The position numbers and the translations under genes are program-made. The notes beneath the pieces are model-generated. The model was not told where the DNA came from. It was given only the letters and a program-made list of their open reading frames with translations, and did not search any database. 19,346 bases of DNA from Chromera velia (lineage: Eukaryota; Sar; Chromeraceae): positions 27,501 to 46,846 of the forward strand of contig JAHBMJ010000318.1 of assembly GCA_018398765.1 (NCBI GenBank), read 5' to 3'. Positions 1 through 9,245 of the stretch are shown here, piece by piece; positions within the stretch are counted from its first letter, which is position 1; each line of letters opens with the position of its first letter.

Positions 1-2640
1 CAGTCTAAGACTCAAACGATGCTATCCGTTGCTCGAGTAACATGTTGCATGCTTGAATACGAAGGTCAGACTCGATTTCAACGACTTTGATCGATGCGCG
101 CGACACGTATGAAGCAAAGCGCGGCGGCGGAATGTGGCGCAGCATATGGGCTTACGCACTAATACGCAGTTACGGTGCATGCGAAGGCTCAAAGGGCGGC
201 GCCACAGGGTAGGACTCCACAGATCCCCCTTAGCCACAGACAGGAAAATCGCGTCCTCACGATCAGCCAAACACATCCGAGCATGTGCGAAAAGGAAAAA
301 AGAGGCGAGTGATCGAATGACCACGCTCAACCAGAGGCAATACAAACCTATGCAACCAACAGAACACTGGCACTTCAAAGCATGTAGTCGAAGGAATGAA
401 ATCTTGAGCGTTCTCGCACCATGACAGAAGCATTGTAAGAAAGCACAGGCTGAGACACAGAAATGATCCCTTTGGTACTATCATTGAGATAGTCATTCAC
501 AGCCAACCGACTCCCAAAATCTAGACACAGCAAACGGACAAACAGAAAAGTCTCCTTCCATTGCTAGTTCTATTAATGGAAGTCAATCAGATGAACGCCG
601 GGCACAAATACAAACAGCTTTGCAATGAACCTCTTTTTTCTTTTTTCATCCATCTGCGCTGGAGGTACTCCCACTGGGTGGCACTATCACCACTGCCTCG
701 CCGGCAACGCCAACCCGCCAGGTCTTTCCTCGAAAAACCTGTTTTAGGGACGTCGGCTTGCTCGTGGTCTGCAGAAGCACACCATCTCTACCTGATGGCC
801 GGCAGAGCCCGTCACTCGACGGCCAAAGCTTCCCAATGCAAGGTCTCACGTTTCCCCAGCTTTCCATACGCCTATTTATCCTTTCATACCCTCCAGAAGG
901 AAAGAACAAGACAAAAATTTTAGATAGAAAGAACGACAGAGAGCAGGACATAGTCAGGCCCATACGGTCACATGCACGCTTGCATCTTCATGCCGATGCA
1001 TGCGCTCGCAGCCGTTTACTTTACTTTTTCTTTTTTTTTTCTCTCTCTCTCTCTTTCGCTCTCTTACCTCTCATTCCCGCTTCGTTTTCCCCTCATTGTC
1101 TTCTTTCCTCTTCTGAGGCGCTGGTGTTGCAGTAATGTGGCAAAGTCAGACAAGCGAAGGCGGCTACAGTAAGGTAAGAGGAGAAGGACCCACACTTTCA
1201 ACAACACACTCTGCATGACAAGAGTTCATCTCGATGCAACCAGTGGAAAAGGTAGCCACAGCGAGAAGACAGAGAAGCAAACGACTGAAACTGGGAAAAG
1301 AAAAGAGCAGACCGATTGACCTTCTACCGAGCAACAAGCAGACAGACTCAGAGGAACACGTACGGCCAACCAAAGAACTAACGGGATAAAAGTTCAGGCA
1401 TATACGTACGCATATACACACTCCCACCACATCAGATCTTCACACGCTAAACCATTCATATAAACGGGATAGTATCAGAGGGCACCGGAAGGTGGTAAAA
1501 CAGAAAGCGGAGATGGGGCCAATGCAAAATTTCTAAGAGGGACAGACAAGCTCATTCCAACGAATGTTCATTCTTCAAAATCTTGCGCAGTGCGACCGTT
1601 TCCTTTTCCGCTCATTTCTCTTTCATGCTGCCTTCGTTCCCCTTGAAACGAGACAGAAAAACAATGTAACTCCACATCTCCGTGGCCTCAAAACAAAGAC
1701 GCAGATCGAACACCACCAATGATAAAGTGATCGAAAAGAAAGAGGCGGAACTGGTGGAAAGAAAGAGGTAGCCAACTCCGTTTCCCGACTTCGTTTCGCC
1801 TTTTCTCACTCTCTCTCTCTCTCTTTCTCAGACCGGCTTACTGGAAAGAAGCGGGCGACAGACAGAATAGTATGCCTGTAAGAGATCCCCTTCCACTTTT
1901 CTCTTCTGAATGCAAGTAACGGGCAGATGGAGGTTCGAATAAAATATAAAGAGACGGCAAAACCAAAAGGCGGCAGCAGAAAGCCTCACACACGTCTATC
2001 TACATCATTTCCTCCTCTCTCTTCTATCTCACTTCCTTCCCAAAGACTGCATGCACGTCTCTTTGCTTATTGCCAACAACACACAAGAACAGACATCAAC
2101 GAATGAACGGCACCCGGTCAGACCTATCGGAGGGAGACGCCTGGCGGTATACCGTCTGGCTCCACGCAGATACTTGCGCAGAGATGGCTAGCTCCACCAA
2201 GGCCCCCATCAACTCCCATGCTACGAGGGGGAGAGGCGATATCTAGAGAACCCAGAGGGCCTCCAAAGCACCGACATCCCCCTGCAGGGAGAATATGCAG
2301 AATGGACACCAAGATATGCATGGGCTGTCCCCTCGCCTTTTCTCTTTTTTTCTTTCTCATTCAACAGATATCTCTTTCAAGATTTCTTCTCTCTTTGCTC
2401 TTCTTCTACTCATTCTCTCTCCGCCTTTTTCGGTCTCTTTTTCTCAAAAGAGGAAACTAGGGATAACCCGAAACATTTCAAATCAGCAAAAGGAAACAAG
2501 AAGGAGATAACGAATGAAGGCGCCCCCTCGTGTGCTCGTACTCTCAGCTACATGAGGGGTCTGACTCCCAAACCATATGCAAAACAAAGCCAAGAGAAGC
2601 CGCGAGCAAAGAACGGTCACTCTTCCAAAGGGAGTTCAAG
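1..2640. other. Non-coding or unresolved 5' flank, pyrimidine/purine-rich
   Basis: I see no convincing gene here. The stretch is dominated by CT- or GA-rich sequence, including a T-run followed by (CT)n at 1023-1062, a second (CT)n at 1806-1826 and a pyrimidine tract at about 2334-2450. Open frames are short, overlap on both strands and have low-complexity composition. Two patches are less biased: 646-850, whose minus strand reads as a plausible peptide ending in a valine/glycine-rich stretch, and 2120-2300. They could be decayed exons, but no splice sites, domain or longer frame supports that. Confidence 0.5.
1023..1062. repeat. Poly-T / (CT)n microsatellite
   Basis: A run of T is followed by about eight CT dinucleotides and then imperfect CT-rich sequence. 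A similar (CT)n lies at 1806-1826. These are simple repeats with no further signal. Confidence 0.85.
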
Positions 2641-2649
2641 AAGTTCTGA

Positions 2650-3180
2650 GTGTGCGGCACATGCGGCGCTCGACTTATCGTTCCCGCAGTCTGCCTCTTT
2701 GATGCTCAGTTTTGCAATGAGCTTAATCCTTCCTCCGAGTTCGGTACAGCGGCGCAAGGGCAGTCCCAGGCAGTCGTGGGCATGCGCAAGCATAAATGCA
2801 TGGCGGCAGCAATCAGGCAGTCCTCTGCCCGCATCTTATATATAGTTGACGTAGGGGTAGGCGATCGACTTCGAGTTCTCGTTGATAGAAGGGCTCAGCC
2901 GTCTCGTCAAGTACAAACACATTTTGCGCGTGTCAGTGACTGCATAAAGAGAGGGAAGGAAGGGACCGGACACATTGCAGACTGCTTTGCTGGTCTCTTT
3001 CTAGTATCTCACCTCTTCTTTCTATTGTTACGCTTTCAGTTTTCTAGAAAAAAAAAAAAGAGAACTTGCAAGGAAGAAAAAAAAATTTTAGAAAGAAAGA
3101 TAACATATATATATATATGTTGCCTTATAGGGTTACCGGGTATTTATCTATCATCCAAGAAATCCTGCGGAAAATTATAA
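2650..3180 (+). other. Weak open frame with a zinc-ribbon-like start
   Basis: This 176-codon open stretch follows a TGA at 2647-2649. It opens with CGTCGARLIVP, which recalls the first half of LSD1-type zinc fingers (CxxC, then Leu-x-(Y/V)-Pro). The second Cys pair is incomplete: only one Cys of DAQFCNEL sits where a CxxC is expected. The middle part (about 2700-2960) has mixed composition, but the end (from about 3000) runs into poly-pyrimidine and poly-A sequence and is not protein-like. No good ATG or splice acceptor sets the start. It may be a decayed exon or chance. I do not recognise a gene. Confidence 0.2.
3102..3121. repeat. Perfect 20-bp AT palindrome
   Basis: An (AT)n core is flanked by AAC and GTT, giving a perfect 20-bp inverted repeat. 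It sits in an A-rich, low-complexity stretch (3046-3200) and is most likely a simple-repeat product. Confidence 0.8.
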
Positions 3181-3430
3181 AAAAAAAATAATAATAAACT
3201 AATACAGAATGAGCTGCATTATGAGCATCAATAAAATGATAATATCGTTTCTCATAACAATGTAATAAGCAGCTAGAGTAAAGCAAAATTGCAAAAAATA
3301 TGCAAAATGTGACCAAATAATGAGTCGGATACTAGATCAGGCCAGGTTTACCTGTCAGTACATAAGCGTAAAACCCATCGTTGCTTTTAGACAGAGTGTT
3401 ATCAATATTGCTATACGTGGTGGGATTTAC

Positions 3431-3646
3431 ATGGCCGAGATGGTTGTATAGGCCGCTGGGTCAGAAGAGGAAGGCTTAGGGATCGACTATGATGTAAATG
3501 GCCTAACAAGAATCGTAGCTAAGTACGACTTGTCGACCCGCTTGTCGAACTTGTTGGCAAGCTCATTAAAGGACTGCAAGCATAGGCATAGGCATAGGAA
3601 GAGAAGTGTAAAGAAATTTTGTATCTTTCATGAGCAAGGATATTAA
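3431..3646 (+). pseudogene. Decayed coding fragment with leucine heptads
   Basis: From an ATG at 3431 one frame runs MAEMVV, an in-frame TAG, then a mixed acidic stretch (AAGSEEEGLGIDYDVNGL) followed by YDLSTRLSNLLASSLKD before ending near 3646. Leu residues at the a and d positions of the LSxxLSNL stretch give it a short coiled-coil character. The same LSNL signature recurs in the 21-bp array at 3998-4241 about 350 bases downstream, so both may be remnants of one repeated coiled-coil gene. A (GGCATA)n run at about 3581-3600 interrupts the tail and encodes alternating His/Arg. No domain is recognised and the frame is short, so this could be chance. Confidence 0.3.
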
Positions 3647-3689
3647 AACTTTTGTGAACTTTCTGGAGAGTGTGCTCCAGGTTTAGTCG

Positions 3690-3726
3690 ATCTTTTTGTC
3701 GATCTTCTTGTCGATCTTTTTGTTGT
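3690..3726 (+). repeat. 12-bp tandem repeat, three copies
   Basis: Three adjacent copies of GTCGATCTTTTT (the middle one with CTT in place of TTT) are followed by a broken copy. A further single copy lies at about 3836-3848. The 12-bp period is four codons, so an open frame reads VDLF/VDLL. The GTCGA core resembles the TTGTCGAAC core of the 21-bp array downstream. Confidence 0.75.
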
Positions 3727-3997
3727 ACAACCGTTTAGAGATGACAAAACACACCAAAGATAAAACGGAATACATAAAACATATAAGAAAATTAAGGAGG
3801 GAAAAAAGAGACACACATACAAAGAGAAAGAACGTGTCGATCTTTTTGTCAAACTCTGGCTCAGGCTTTTTATGTTGAACAATTGCATGACATTTTTGCG
3901 AGGTTGCAACTTTTCATGAAATTCATGATCTTGACGATCCCGATCCTACTTTCAAAGATTCTGAAGTGAAATTTGAATCCAGAAATCTGCAATTTGG

Positions 3998-4241
3998 TTT
4001 GTCGGACTTCGGTTCCATATGTCAAACCCCGATTCCGTATGTCGGACCAGTGACTTCCGTATGTGACTCTTAAGTTATCAAACCTCCCATCTTACTTGTT
4101 GAACCTTGAATCTCACTTGTCAAACCTTCAATCTAGCTTGTCGAACCTTCAAGCTCAGTTGTCGGACCTTCAACCTCACTTGTTGAACCTGTAAGCCCGT
4201 TTGTCGAACCAACAAGGCCACTTGTCGGACTCGTCAACTCC
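3998..4241 (+). repeat. 21-bp minisatellite encoding leucine heptads
   Basis: The consensus is close to CTTGTCGAACCTTCAATCTCA. From 4074 to 4241 the units start every 21 bases without a slip (4074, 4095, 4116, 4137, 4158, 4179, 4200, 4221). Three earlier units (3998, 4019, 4039) are more diverged and carry 1-base indels. Twenty-one bases are seven codons, and the frame through 4074-4190 reads LSNLPSY, LLNLESH, LSNLQSS, LSNLQAQ, LSDLQPH, a leucine heptad that would form a coiled coil. That frame then meets a TAA in the sixth unit, so the array is not currently a complete coding repeat. Confidence 0.85.
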
Positions 4242-4275
4242 GGTGAGGCACAGCTAGGTAGGCGCCCAATTCACC

Positions 4276-4307
4276 AAAAAGGGGGAGGTCGTAACACGTG
4301 ATGACGC
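4276..4307 (+). promoter_or_regulatory. Polypurine tract plus LTR-start-like sequence
   Basis: The purine run AAAAAGGGGGAGG (4276-4288) is followed at once by TCGTAACACGTGATGACGC. Many Ty3/gypsy LTRs begin TGTAACA directly after a polypurine tract, so this resembles such a junction with one changed or inserted base at the terminal TG. It could mark the left edge of an LTR that continues through the TATA box at 5586. Finding a polypurine tract on the outer side of a 5' LTR is unexpected unless two elements share an LTR or this is an older element's 3' LTR. No second LTR was found to confirm it. Confidence 0.35.
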
Positions 4308-4350
4308 CCCGGCCCATTCTTCGAGCTCGTGCTGTTTCAACAGCAAGCGA

Positions 4351-4651
4351 CCTTCTGTCTTCTCCGTCTTCACCAAGGGTACTCGATCATTAGGTAGAGG
4401 CAAACCGTGAAGCGCTGCCCAGTGTTTGTCAGACGGGTGCCTCACTGTCTTTACCGAGGACCCTTTGAGACCGAAGCAAGCAAAAAGCCTTCTGTCTTCT
4501 CCACCTTCAGTCAGACTCGAGTCTGAGCTTCTTTTTGACAAAAGTAGACCGTGAAGCGCTGTCCTGTTTTCAGTTAGAACCGTCGGGATATGTTTTTCTT
4601 TGTCTCTGCTAGAGAAGTCTTTCCACGCCAGACTAAGCCGCGAAACGCTGC
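4351..4651 (+). repeat. Imperfect ~140-bp tandem duplication
   Basis: CCTTCTGTCTTCTCC occurs at 4351 and 4489 (138 apart). ACCGTGAAGCGCTG occurs at 4404 and 4548 (144 apart), with a diverged third copy, GCCGCGAAACGCTG, at 4638. The block is therefore a degenerate tandem duplication with a small indel and a partial third unit. The minus strand is open across it and carries the repeat as ALHGL, but the composition is not convincing as a protein. If the LTR model is right, this would be a duplicated U3 block. Confidence 0.7.
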
Positions 4652-4692
4652 AAAGTTCTCTGATAGAGAGAGCCCCCAGCCTTGGAAACATT

Positions 4693-5481
4693 TAGACTCA
4701 GTATAGACTGCAAGTATCTGCAAGCTGCTGGGTCAAAGACCCCGTCGCCAAAACGAAACGGTCACAGACTTCCACGAGGCAAGCGGCAGAATCCCCGGAC
4801 AAACCCAGCTCGCCCTCTAGACTTCCTCCACAGCAGGCACTACCTCCTTCCCCTCGCACCTCATCCTCTCAGTCGGCTTCACCCTCTGAGAGTGAAACCC
4901 CCTACATTCGACAGGTCCTGGTTAATCGAGTGCCACCCACTCAAAAAAGGGGTCACACTCACCAGCTGACTCCCTCACACATCGCTTCTGCCACTGCCAA
5001 CCTCCATGTCGGTCGCAGGAGGGAATCTCAACTATCCCTCTTAGCATCCCTCCGGACGCTCAATATTGAGAGGGGATTCTCACACGTCCCCAACAGAGAG
5101 TCAATCAGGGCCGCACATCCAGTAGCATCCCATTCTGGGGTATCAAAAGATTCCCAGGCTGAAAACACCCGCCTGTACTGCTCAACCCCCGTAGCAAACC
5201 CCCGCCGTCGTCCCGCTCCTGATCCTCCCTCACCTACTGAGTTACGTTTTCCTATCAGGGCTCGAATAAACCGACCACCACCCGAATCAGACGACTCCCA
5301 GTCGCAGAGGTCGGGATCAGATTTCTACAAAAACGAGGAAACCAGACTACTCATCATCATCTACTCCCCACACAGCATCCTGCTTGTAAGTGATGGCTCT
5401 CATAACTGCAGGCCAACCATCCAGTACACTGAATACCAGGACCCTTCGACAGGAAGAGGATTCCCGCCAGACCACCTCTAA
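4693..5481 (+). CDS. Unrecognised Ser/Pro/Arg-rich open frame, possibly inside an LTR
   Basis: After a TAG at about 4690 one frame stays open for roughly 260 codons to the TAA before 5482, with no ATG at its start. The first half is rich in Ser, Pro, Gln and Arg (for example KTKRSQTSTRQAAESPDKP), then comes a mixed region, then a Pro/Arg-rich part (NPRRRPAPDPPSP). The KRSQTSTRQ stretch loosely recalls the basic N-terminus of this element's Gag (MAPRTRSQAKK), which may be only compositional. Near the end two frames compete: a Ser-rich reading (DYSSSSTPH) lies in another frame from about 5322, and a 56-codon S/T/N/P-rich ORF starts at ATG 5393, so a frameshift or short splice is possible. The TATA box at 5586 lies downstream. 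It could be an LTR or leader ORF or a separate decayed gene. I assign no function. Confidence 0.35.
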
Positions 5482-5585
5482 TCCTCCGAACATAACCAAC
5501 CAACCGCGCCCTGCAGCACGAATCAAAAGCTTTACTCGTCTGACCACACCCTTCCTATAGCAAGACAGACAGCCCCACCTGAGCC

Positions 5586-5594
5586 TATATAAGG
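5586..5594 (+). promoter_or_regulatory. TATA box, candidate LTR promoter
   Basis: TATATAAGG is a near-ideal TATA box. It lies about 1.3 kb upstream of gag on the coding strand and is followed by a pyrimidine-rich region and a 14-base A-run (about 5717-5730). It is the best candidate for the element's promoter, but no transcript data or second LTR copy supports it. Confidence 0.4.
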
Positions 5595-5951
5595 AAGAAT
5601 AAGGAGAAGCCCCACTACAGTTTGCCTGGGGAAACCCCACCGCTGGCCGAAGAGCCTTTATAGCTTCCTGCTCTCTGAGTGCCTCTCTAATTCTTTCCTC
5701 CCTTCCATTCTGAAGAAAAAAAAAAAAAACACTCCTACGAGGACGATCTCTTCCTGCTACCCCTCTCGCACCACTGGCAAGACCACAGACGCTCTTCCAG
5801 ACCCAAAGCTGCTACACCAATAGCCTTTCATCGTCGCCATCCCCAACCAAAGCGAACTGCAAACCGAGACGCCATAGTGAGTCTCCCACTGCCTTGCTCC
5901 GTACCCGAGCCAATTTTTCACTGCACATCCAGGCTGTCAGATTGCACATAA

Positions 5952-6728
5952 GTGTGCAACGCGCTCCCGCCCTACAAAGTACTTGCAGCCAAAATTTAGG
6001 TAGACTCTTACCCTGTAAGCGTTGGCAAGACGTTCCAGATAGACTTTAACGGCTTCCGGGCTGCGCTTCTACCAGACAACCCCTACCCCTCTCCTACAAC
6101 AGCCCACGCAGCCCCTCAAGGAACTTCATTGGCAGAGCGAGTCCACCAATTCCCTCTCCTCCCCTCTGGTACCATTCCGATCGACGGGTGTATCGTTCAA
6201 AACCCACATACAGTGCTAACAGTAAAACCGTTCCCCTCTCTCTACGTGAACCCCCTGTCGAACACGTTAGTGCTAGACTCCCCAGGTATCCTTCAAGTAC
6301 TTATTAGAGACGGGGTACGAGAGACACTGAAAAACTCCCCAGACATTCATCAAGTGCTGATTGAAGCTTTGCAAGCAACCATCCGAAAAGAAGTCTGGAC
6401 GGCGTTGGTTTAAGTCTCTACCGTGTTTACGAAACAATAAGGAGGGGAGAGTGCCTGTTTGCAACTTTCTCAGACAAAGAGCTCAGGGCCCCTCGGTAGC
6501 GTGCCCCCTCCGCCTTCCGGACCCCCACCTGCACGGTGGCCAGGACCGTCTAGAGATACCCATCTGATCACTCCATTCACCTGGAGAGCAAACCCCCCAG
6601 CAGGCCTCGTCACAAGTTCAAATCTGACTGCTCCACCAGGTTTCGCTCCACTGTTCCCCTTGCCTTCTGCGAGTGATCCGACCCAGCACCAACCACCTGA
6701 TAGGGAGCATTCCCAGGAGGGCCTGTAA
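5952..6728 (+). pseudogene. Unrecognised ORF upstream of gag (possible extra 5' ORF)
   Basis: One frame from just after the TAA at 5949-5951 reads as ordinary protein to the TAA at 6726-6728, about 258 codons, broken by TAG 5997, TAA 6411 and TAA 6438. The first two-thirds is a mixed globular-looking sequence: GKTFQIDFNGFRAALLPDNP, then a beta-rich part with repeated hydrophobic/Pro positions (TIPIDGCIVQNPHTVLTV), then an amphipathic end (SPGILQVLIRDGVRETL). The last third is Pro-rich (PPPPSGPPPARWPGP), like a flexible linker. It ends 133 bases before the Gag ATG in a different frame. Ty3/gypsy elements usually have no ORF here, so it may be an additional ORF or an N-terminal Gag part once joined by a shift or splice. 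I do not recognise the family. Confidence 0.45.
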
Positions 6729-6861
6729 GGCCCACTCGAAACCCTCTGAAACAGCCAACGAAGTGGCACTGCAGGCTTGAAGGAAAAAAAAAAAAAAGAA
6801 AGAAAAGGGGGTGAGAAGGAAAGGATAGCCATCGCAACTCAGAGCGGCTGCAGATAGAAAC

Positions 6862-8651
6862 ATGGCTCCTCGAACTCGGTCACAAGCAAAGAAAGAGGAG
6901 CAGGCAGGGAAAAAGAAAGGGAAAAACGGAAAAGGGCTCTAAAAAGGATTGCAAGAGGTGGGTCTGAAAGGTGGGGGAAGGAAATCAGCAAAGAATAGGG
7001 AAAGAGAACAAGAACAGGAGCAAGAGGCTAACCCTGTGGTCCAAGAGGTGCAGGCAAAGGAAGTAGGGGAAGAGAGGGTGGAACAACCAGTAGGGCCAGG
7101 AAATAGACGTGCAGACCCGACGTACAGAAGGAGTAGGATGCAGGGTCTGGAGGCAAGAGACTCAGGGGAGGATGGAAAAGAGATCCTATCATAAGAGGCC
7201 TCTCCGGAAGTGTTGTCTGAATTGCATAACATGGGGATTGTTCTGACAAGATCCGATACGGGGGCACTGAAGCTTCGCCGCGTAGAACCCATGTCTGTTG
7301 ACATGGCATTATCTAGAGCGCCATCGCGCTGCAGACCCCAGGCGCCGATAGTTCCGTCCCTGCCCCCTTTTGACCTCCCCAAAGTAAAGATGGACTTACC
7401 ATCGTTTGACGGAGACTGCGTGAAGGCTCGGGGTTTCTGGAACTCGTTGATGAAACTGTATGAGAGCCTCGGATGGACGTTCACAAACCTGAAAAACATC
7501 TACCTCCCGACTACCCTCAAAGCACCTGCAAAGGAATGGTTTGAGATGTTACCCCCTGAAAGGCTAGCTAAGTGTGCCACTCATGAAGACCTAAAAACGC
7601 TGTTTATGAAGAAATATGGCATAGATGAGAGAGAAGCAGAGTGCAAAAAGAGAGAGCTGTTGCAGATCGCTCAGAGGACCCCCTCTAGTTTGGGGAAAGC
7701 TCTACTGAGTACGTTTGACGTTTTGAGGAAAATTGCGGGATTGCAGACCAAGGCACCGACAACCCGACCGCACTAGCAGCCTTCATTGAGGGCCTGGAGG
7801 ATGATCAGGTCTGCATTCAAATAGAAAGCAAAACGTATGACACTTTTGAAGAGAATCTGATGCACGTGCAGCTGAGGAAGTGGGAGGACGTAGTGAAAAA
7901 GAAACGAAACCGAGAAATAGGGGGGGTAAGTGAGGGAGACTAACCCATCAAACGTCTTTGGATTTCAGCAGTAGAAGGAGAAGAGTCGAATGCCCAGTCG
8001 CAAAGTAAGGAAGAACAGTTGATGGTGCCCCCAGAAGAGATGATGCAAAGGGTTCTCAACAATGCTGCCCTCGCACTTTCTGCACAAGTGCAGTGTGAGT
8101 GGTGTGCAGGAACGAGACCACACACAGAAGAGGGGTGCCCTGTTCCCGCTTCAACCACCTATCACCGGTGTAAACAGATAGGACATATCAAAGCAGCTTG
8201 CCCCAACCCACCAATTAGAATTAGATGGGGGCAAGATGCATACAGCGGGGATGCTTTCAGGTCTGGAAGACGATGGGAAGGTACTTAGTCCAGGGGTGGG
8301 CCCCCTCCCAGACATGAGCTTCCCGACCCCCACCTTTCGGAGTTTGCACTCCCTCAGCAGAACGGGTGGATACGTAACGATTGGAAAAGGCCCTGGGACG
8401 GACCCCAGGGGTGACGATTTGAGCCCCCAGGGCCGCCTGCGGGCCGGGGCTGACCTATGCAACAGGAGCCTTAGGTTGTACCCCCAGCTGTGAGAGGAGG
8501 CCAACCACACCAGGTCATGCCCCCGAGAGGGACCCCTGGTGCCCTTATGCCACTCCCGAGAGTTATGGACAGACCCTCCTTGAGAGCGTTACCTCCATCC
8601 GGAGCCATGGCCTCAGTAGCCAACCGAACTCCCTTGGGCCAGCAAAAACAC
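6862..8651 (+). pseudogene. gag: Gag polyprotein, degenerate, with CCHC knuckles
   Basis: Gag packages the element RNA into cytoplasmic particles. The frame starts at ATG 6862 with a basic MAPRTRSQAKK N-terminus and a Glu/Gln-rich segment. It crosses TAA 6940 and TAA 7192 and enters a capsid region of the Retrotrans_gag type (about 7388-7900: LPSFDGD..ARGFWNSL, LKAPAKEWFEMLP, DLKTLFMKKYG). A frameshift near 7741 moves it to the third frame (DNPTALAAFIEGLEDDQ onward), which then meets TAA 7941. Two zinc knuckles follow. The first (8094-8138) is C-x2-C-x5-H-x4-C, one residue longer than usual. The second (8160-8201) has Tyr in place of its first Cys. A Pro-rich tail (8289-8651) carries TAG 8286, TGA 8412, TGA 8451 and TAG 8472 before TGA 8652. 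The domain identity is certain; the gene is dead. Confidence 0.9.
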
Positions 8652-8691
8652 TGATGCGCCTGCCTTTGAGGGGCAGAGTCACACGCCCGGA

Positions 8692-9180
8692 ATGGCCCCA
8701 GCCATACCGCAGAGAGAAGCACTTATCACCCACATCAATCTCCAGCCTGCAGCTAGTAGGATAGGAATATGCATTGATCTAGAAAAAACGTTCATAATCC
8801 CAGCTCTGATTGATACGGGGAGTGATGTGTCGACACTGGGGGAAGAAGTGTTGTCGAGGTTGAATGCTACGCATGGAGGGTCTTACCGTTTATATCCATC
8901 CCCCATGAAGTTAAAAGGTGAAGGAGGGGAATGTTTGGAGAATGTAGGGGTGATTACGTTGAGTCTTTTCATGGACAAGGTGACGAAACAGACTTTCTAT
9001 GTCACGAAGAATACATGACATGCATGCATTCTGGGGATTGACTTCTGTCGAACCCACACTGAGGCGGTTGGATTCAAACCAGACTGCCTATTTCTCAAGG
9101 AGACGGGGGTCACGCCAGGCTCCTTGCCTCCTCTGCCTGTTACTCTGACCCCTATGACTATGCTAGAAAAAGAAAGAAGT
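8692..9180 (+). pseudogene. Retropepsin-type aspartic protease, degenerate
   Basis: The pepsin-like protease of Ty3/gypsy elements cleaves Gag and Pol in the particle and works as a dimer. The frame from ATG 8692 contains PALIDTGSDVSTLG with the catalytic DTG at 8812-8820. Past an in-frame TGA at 9016-9018 it continues HACILGIDFCRTH, the usual second conserved motif (hydrophobic-hydrophobic-Gly-x-Asp) that lines the active site. The TGA probably replaced an Arg CGA codon. The frame is +1 relative to the end of Gag, which is a common gag-pol arrangement, though here it could equally be decay. The frame then runs into a CT-rich tract at 9181-9219 and is lost. Confidence 0.88.
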
Positions 9181-9219
9181 TTTCTTCCTTTCTCTCTCTC
9201 TCTCTTCCCTCATCCCAGG
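9181..9219 (+). repeat. Pyrimidine/(CT)n tract inside pol
   Basis: TTTCTTCCTT followed by several CT repeats ends in CATCCCAG. The reading frame differs on its two sides (first frame before, third frame from 9246), so expansion or contraction of this tract is the simplest cause of the shift. It also looks like a 3' splice acceptor, but no matching donor was found. Confidence 0.7.
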
Positions 9220-9245
9220 TCCTACGCCCCCTTACTCTTTCTTAC

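Noticed and set aside
6126-6143. TGGCAGAGCGAGTCC as a tRNA primer-binding site
   Set aside because: It does not match any tRNA 3' end I can name, and the upstream ORF runs through it without a break.
6470-6863. Minus-strand ORFs over the Pro-rich segment
   Set aside because: They are shadows of the plus-strand Pro-rich frame and an A-run, encoding poly-Phe.
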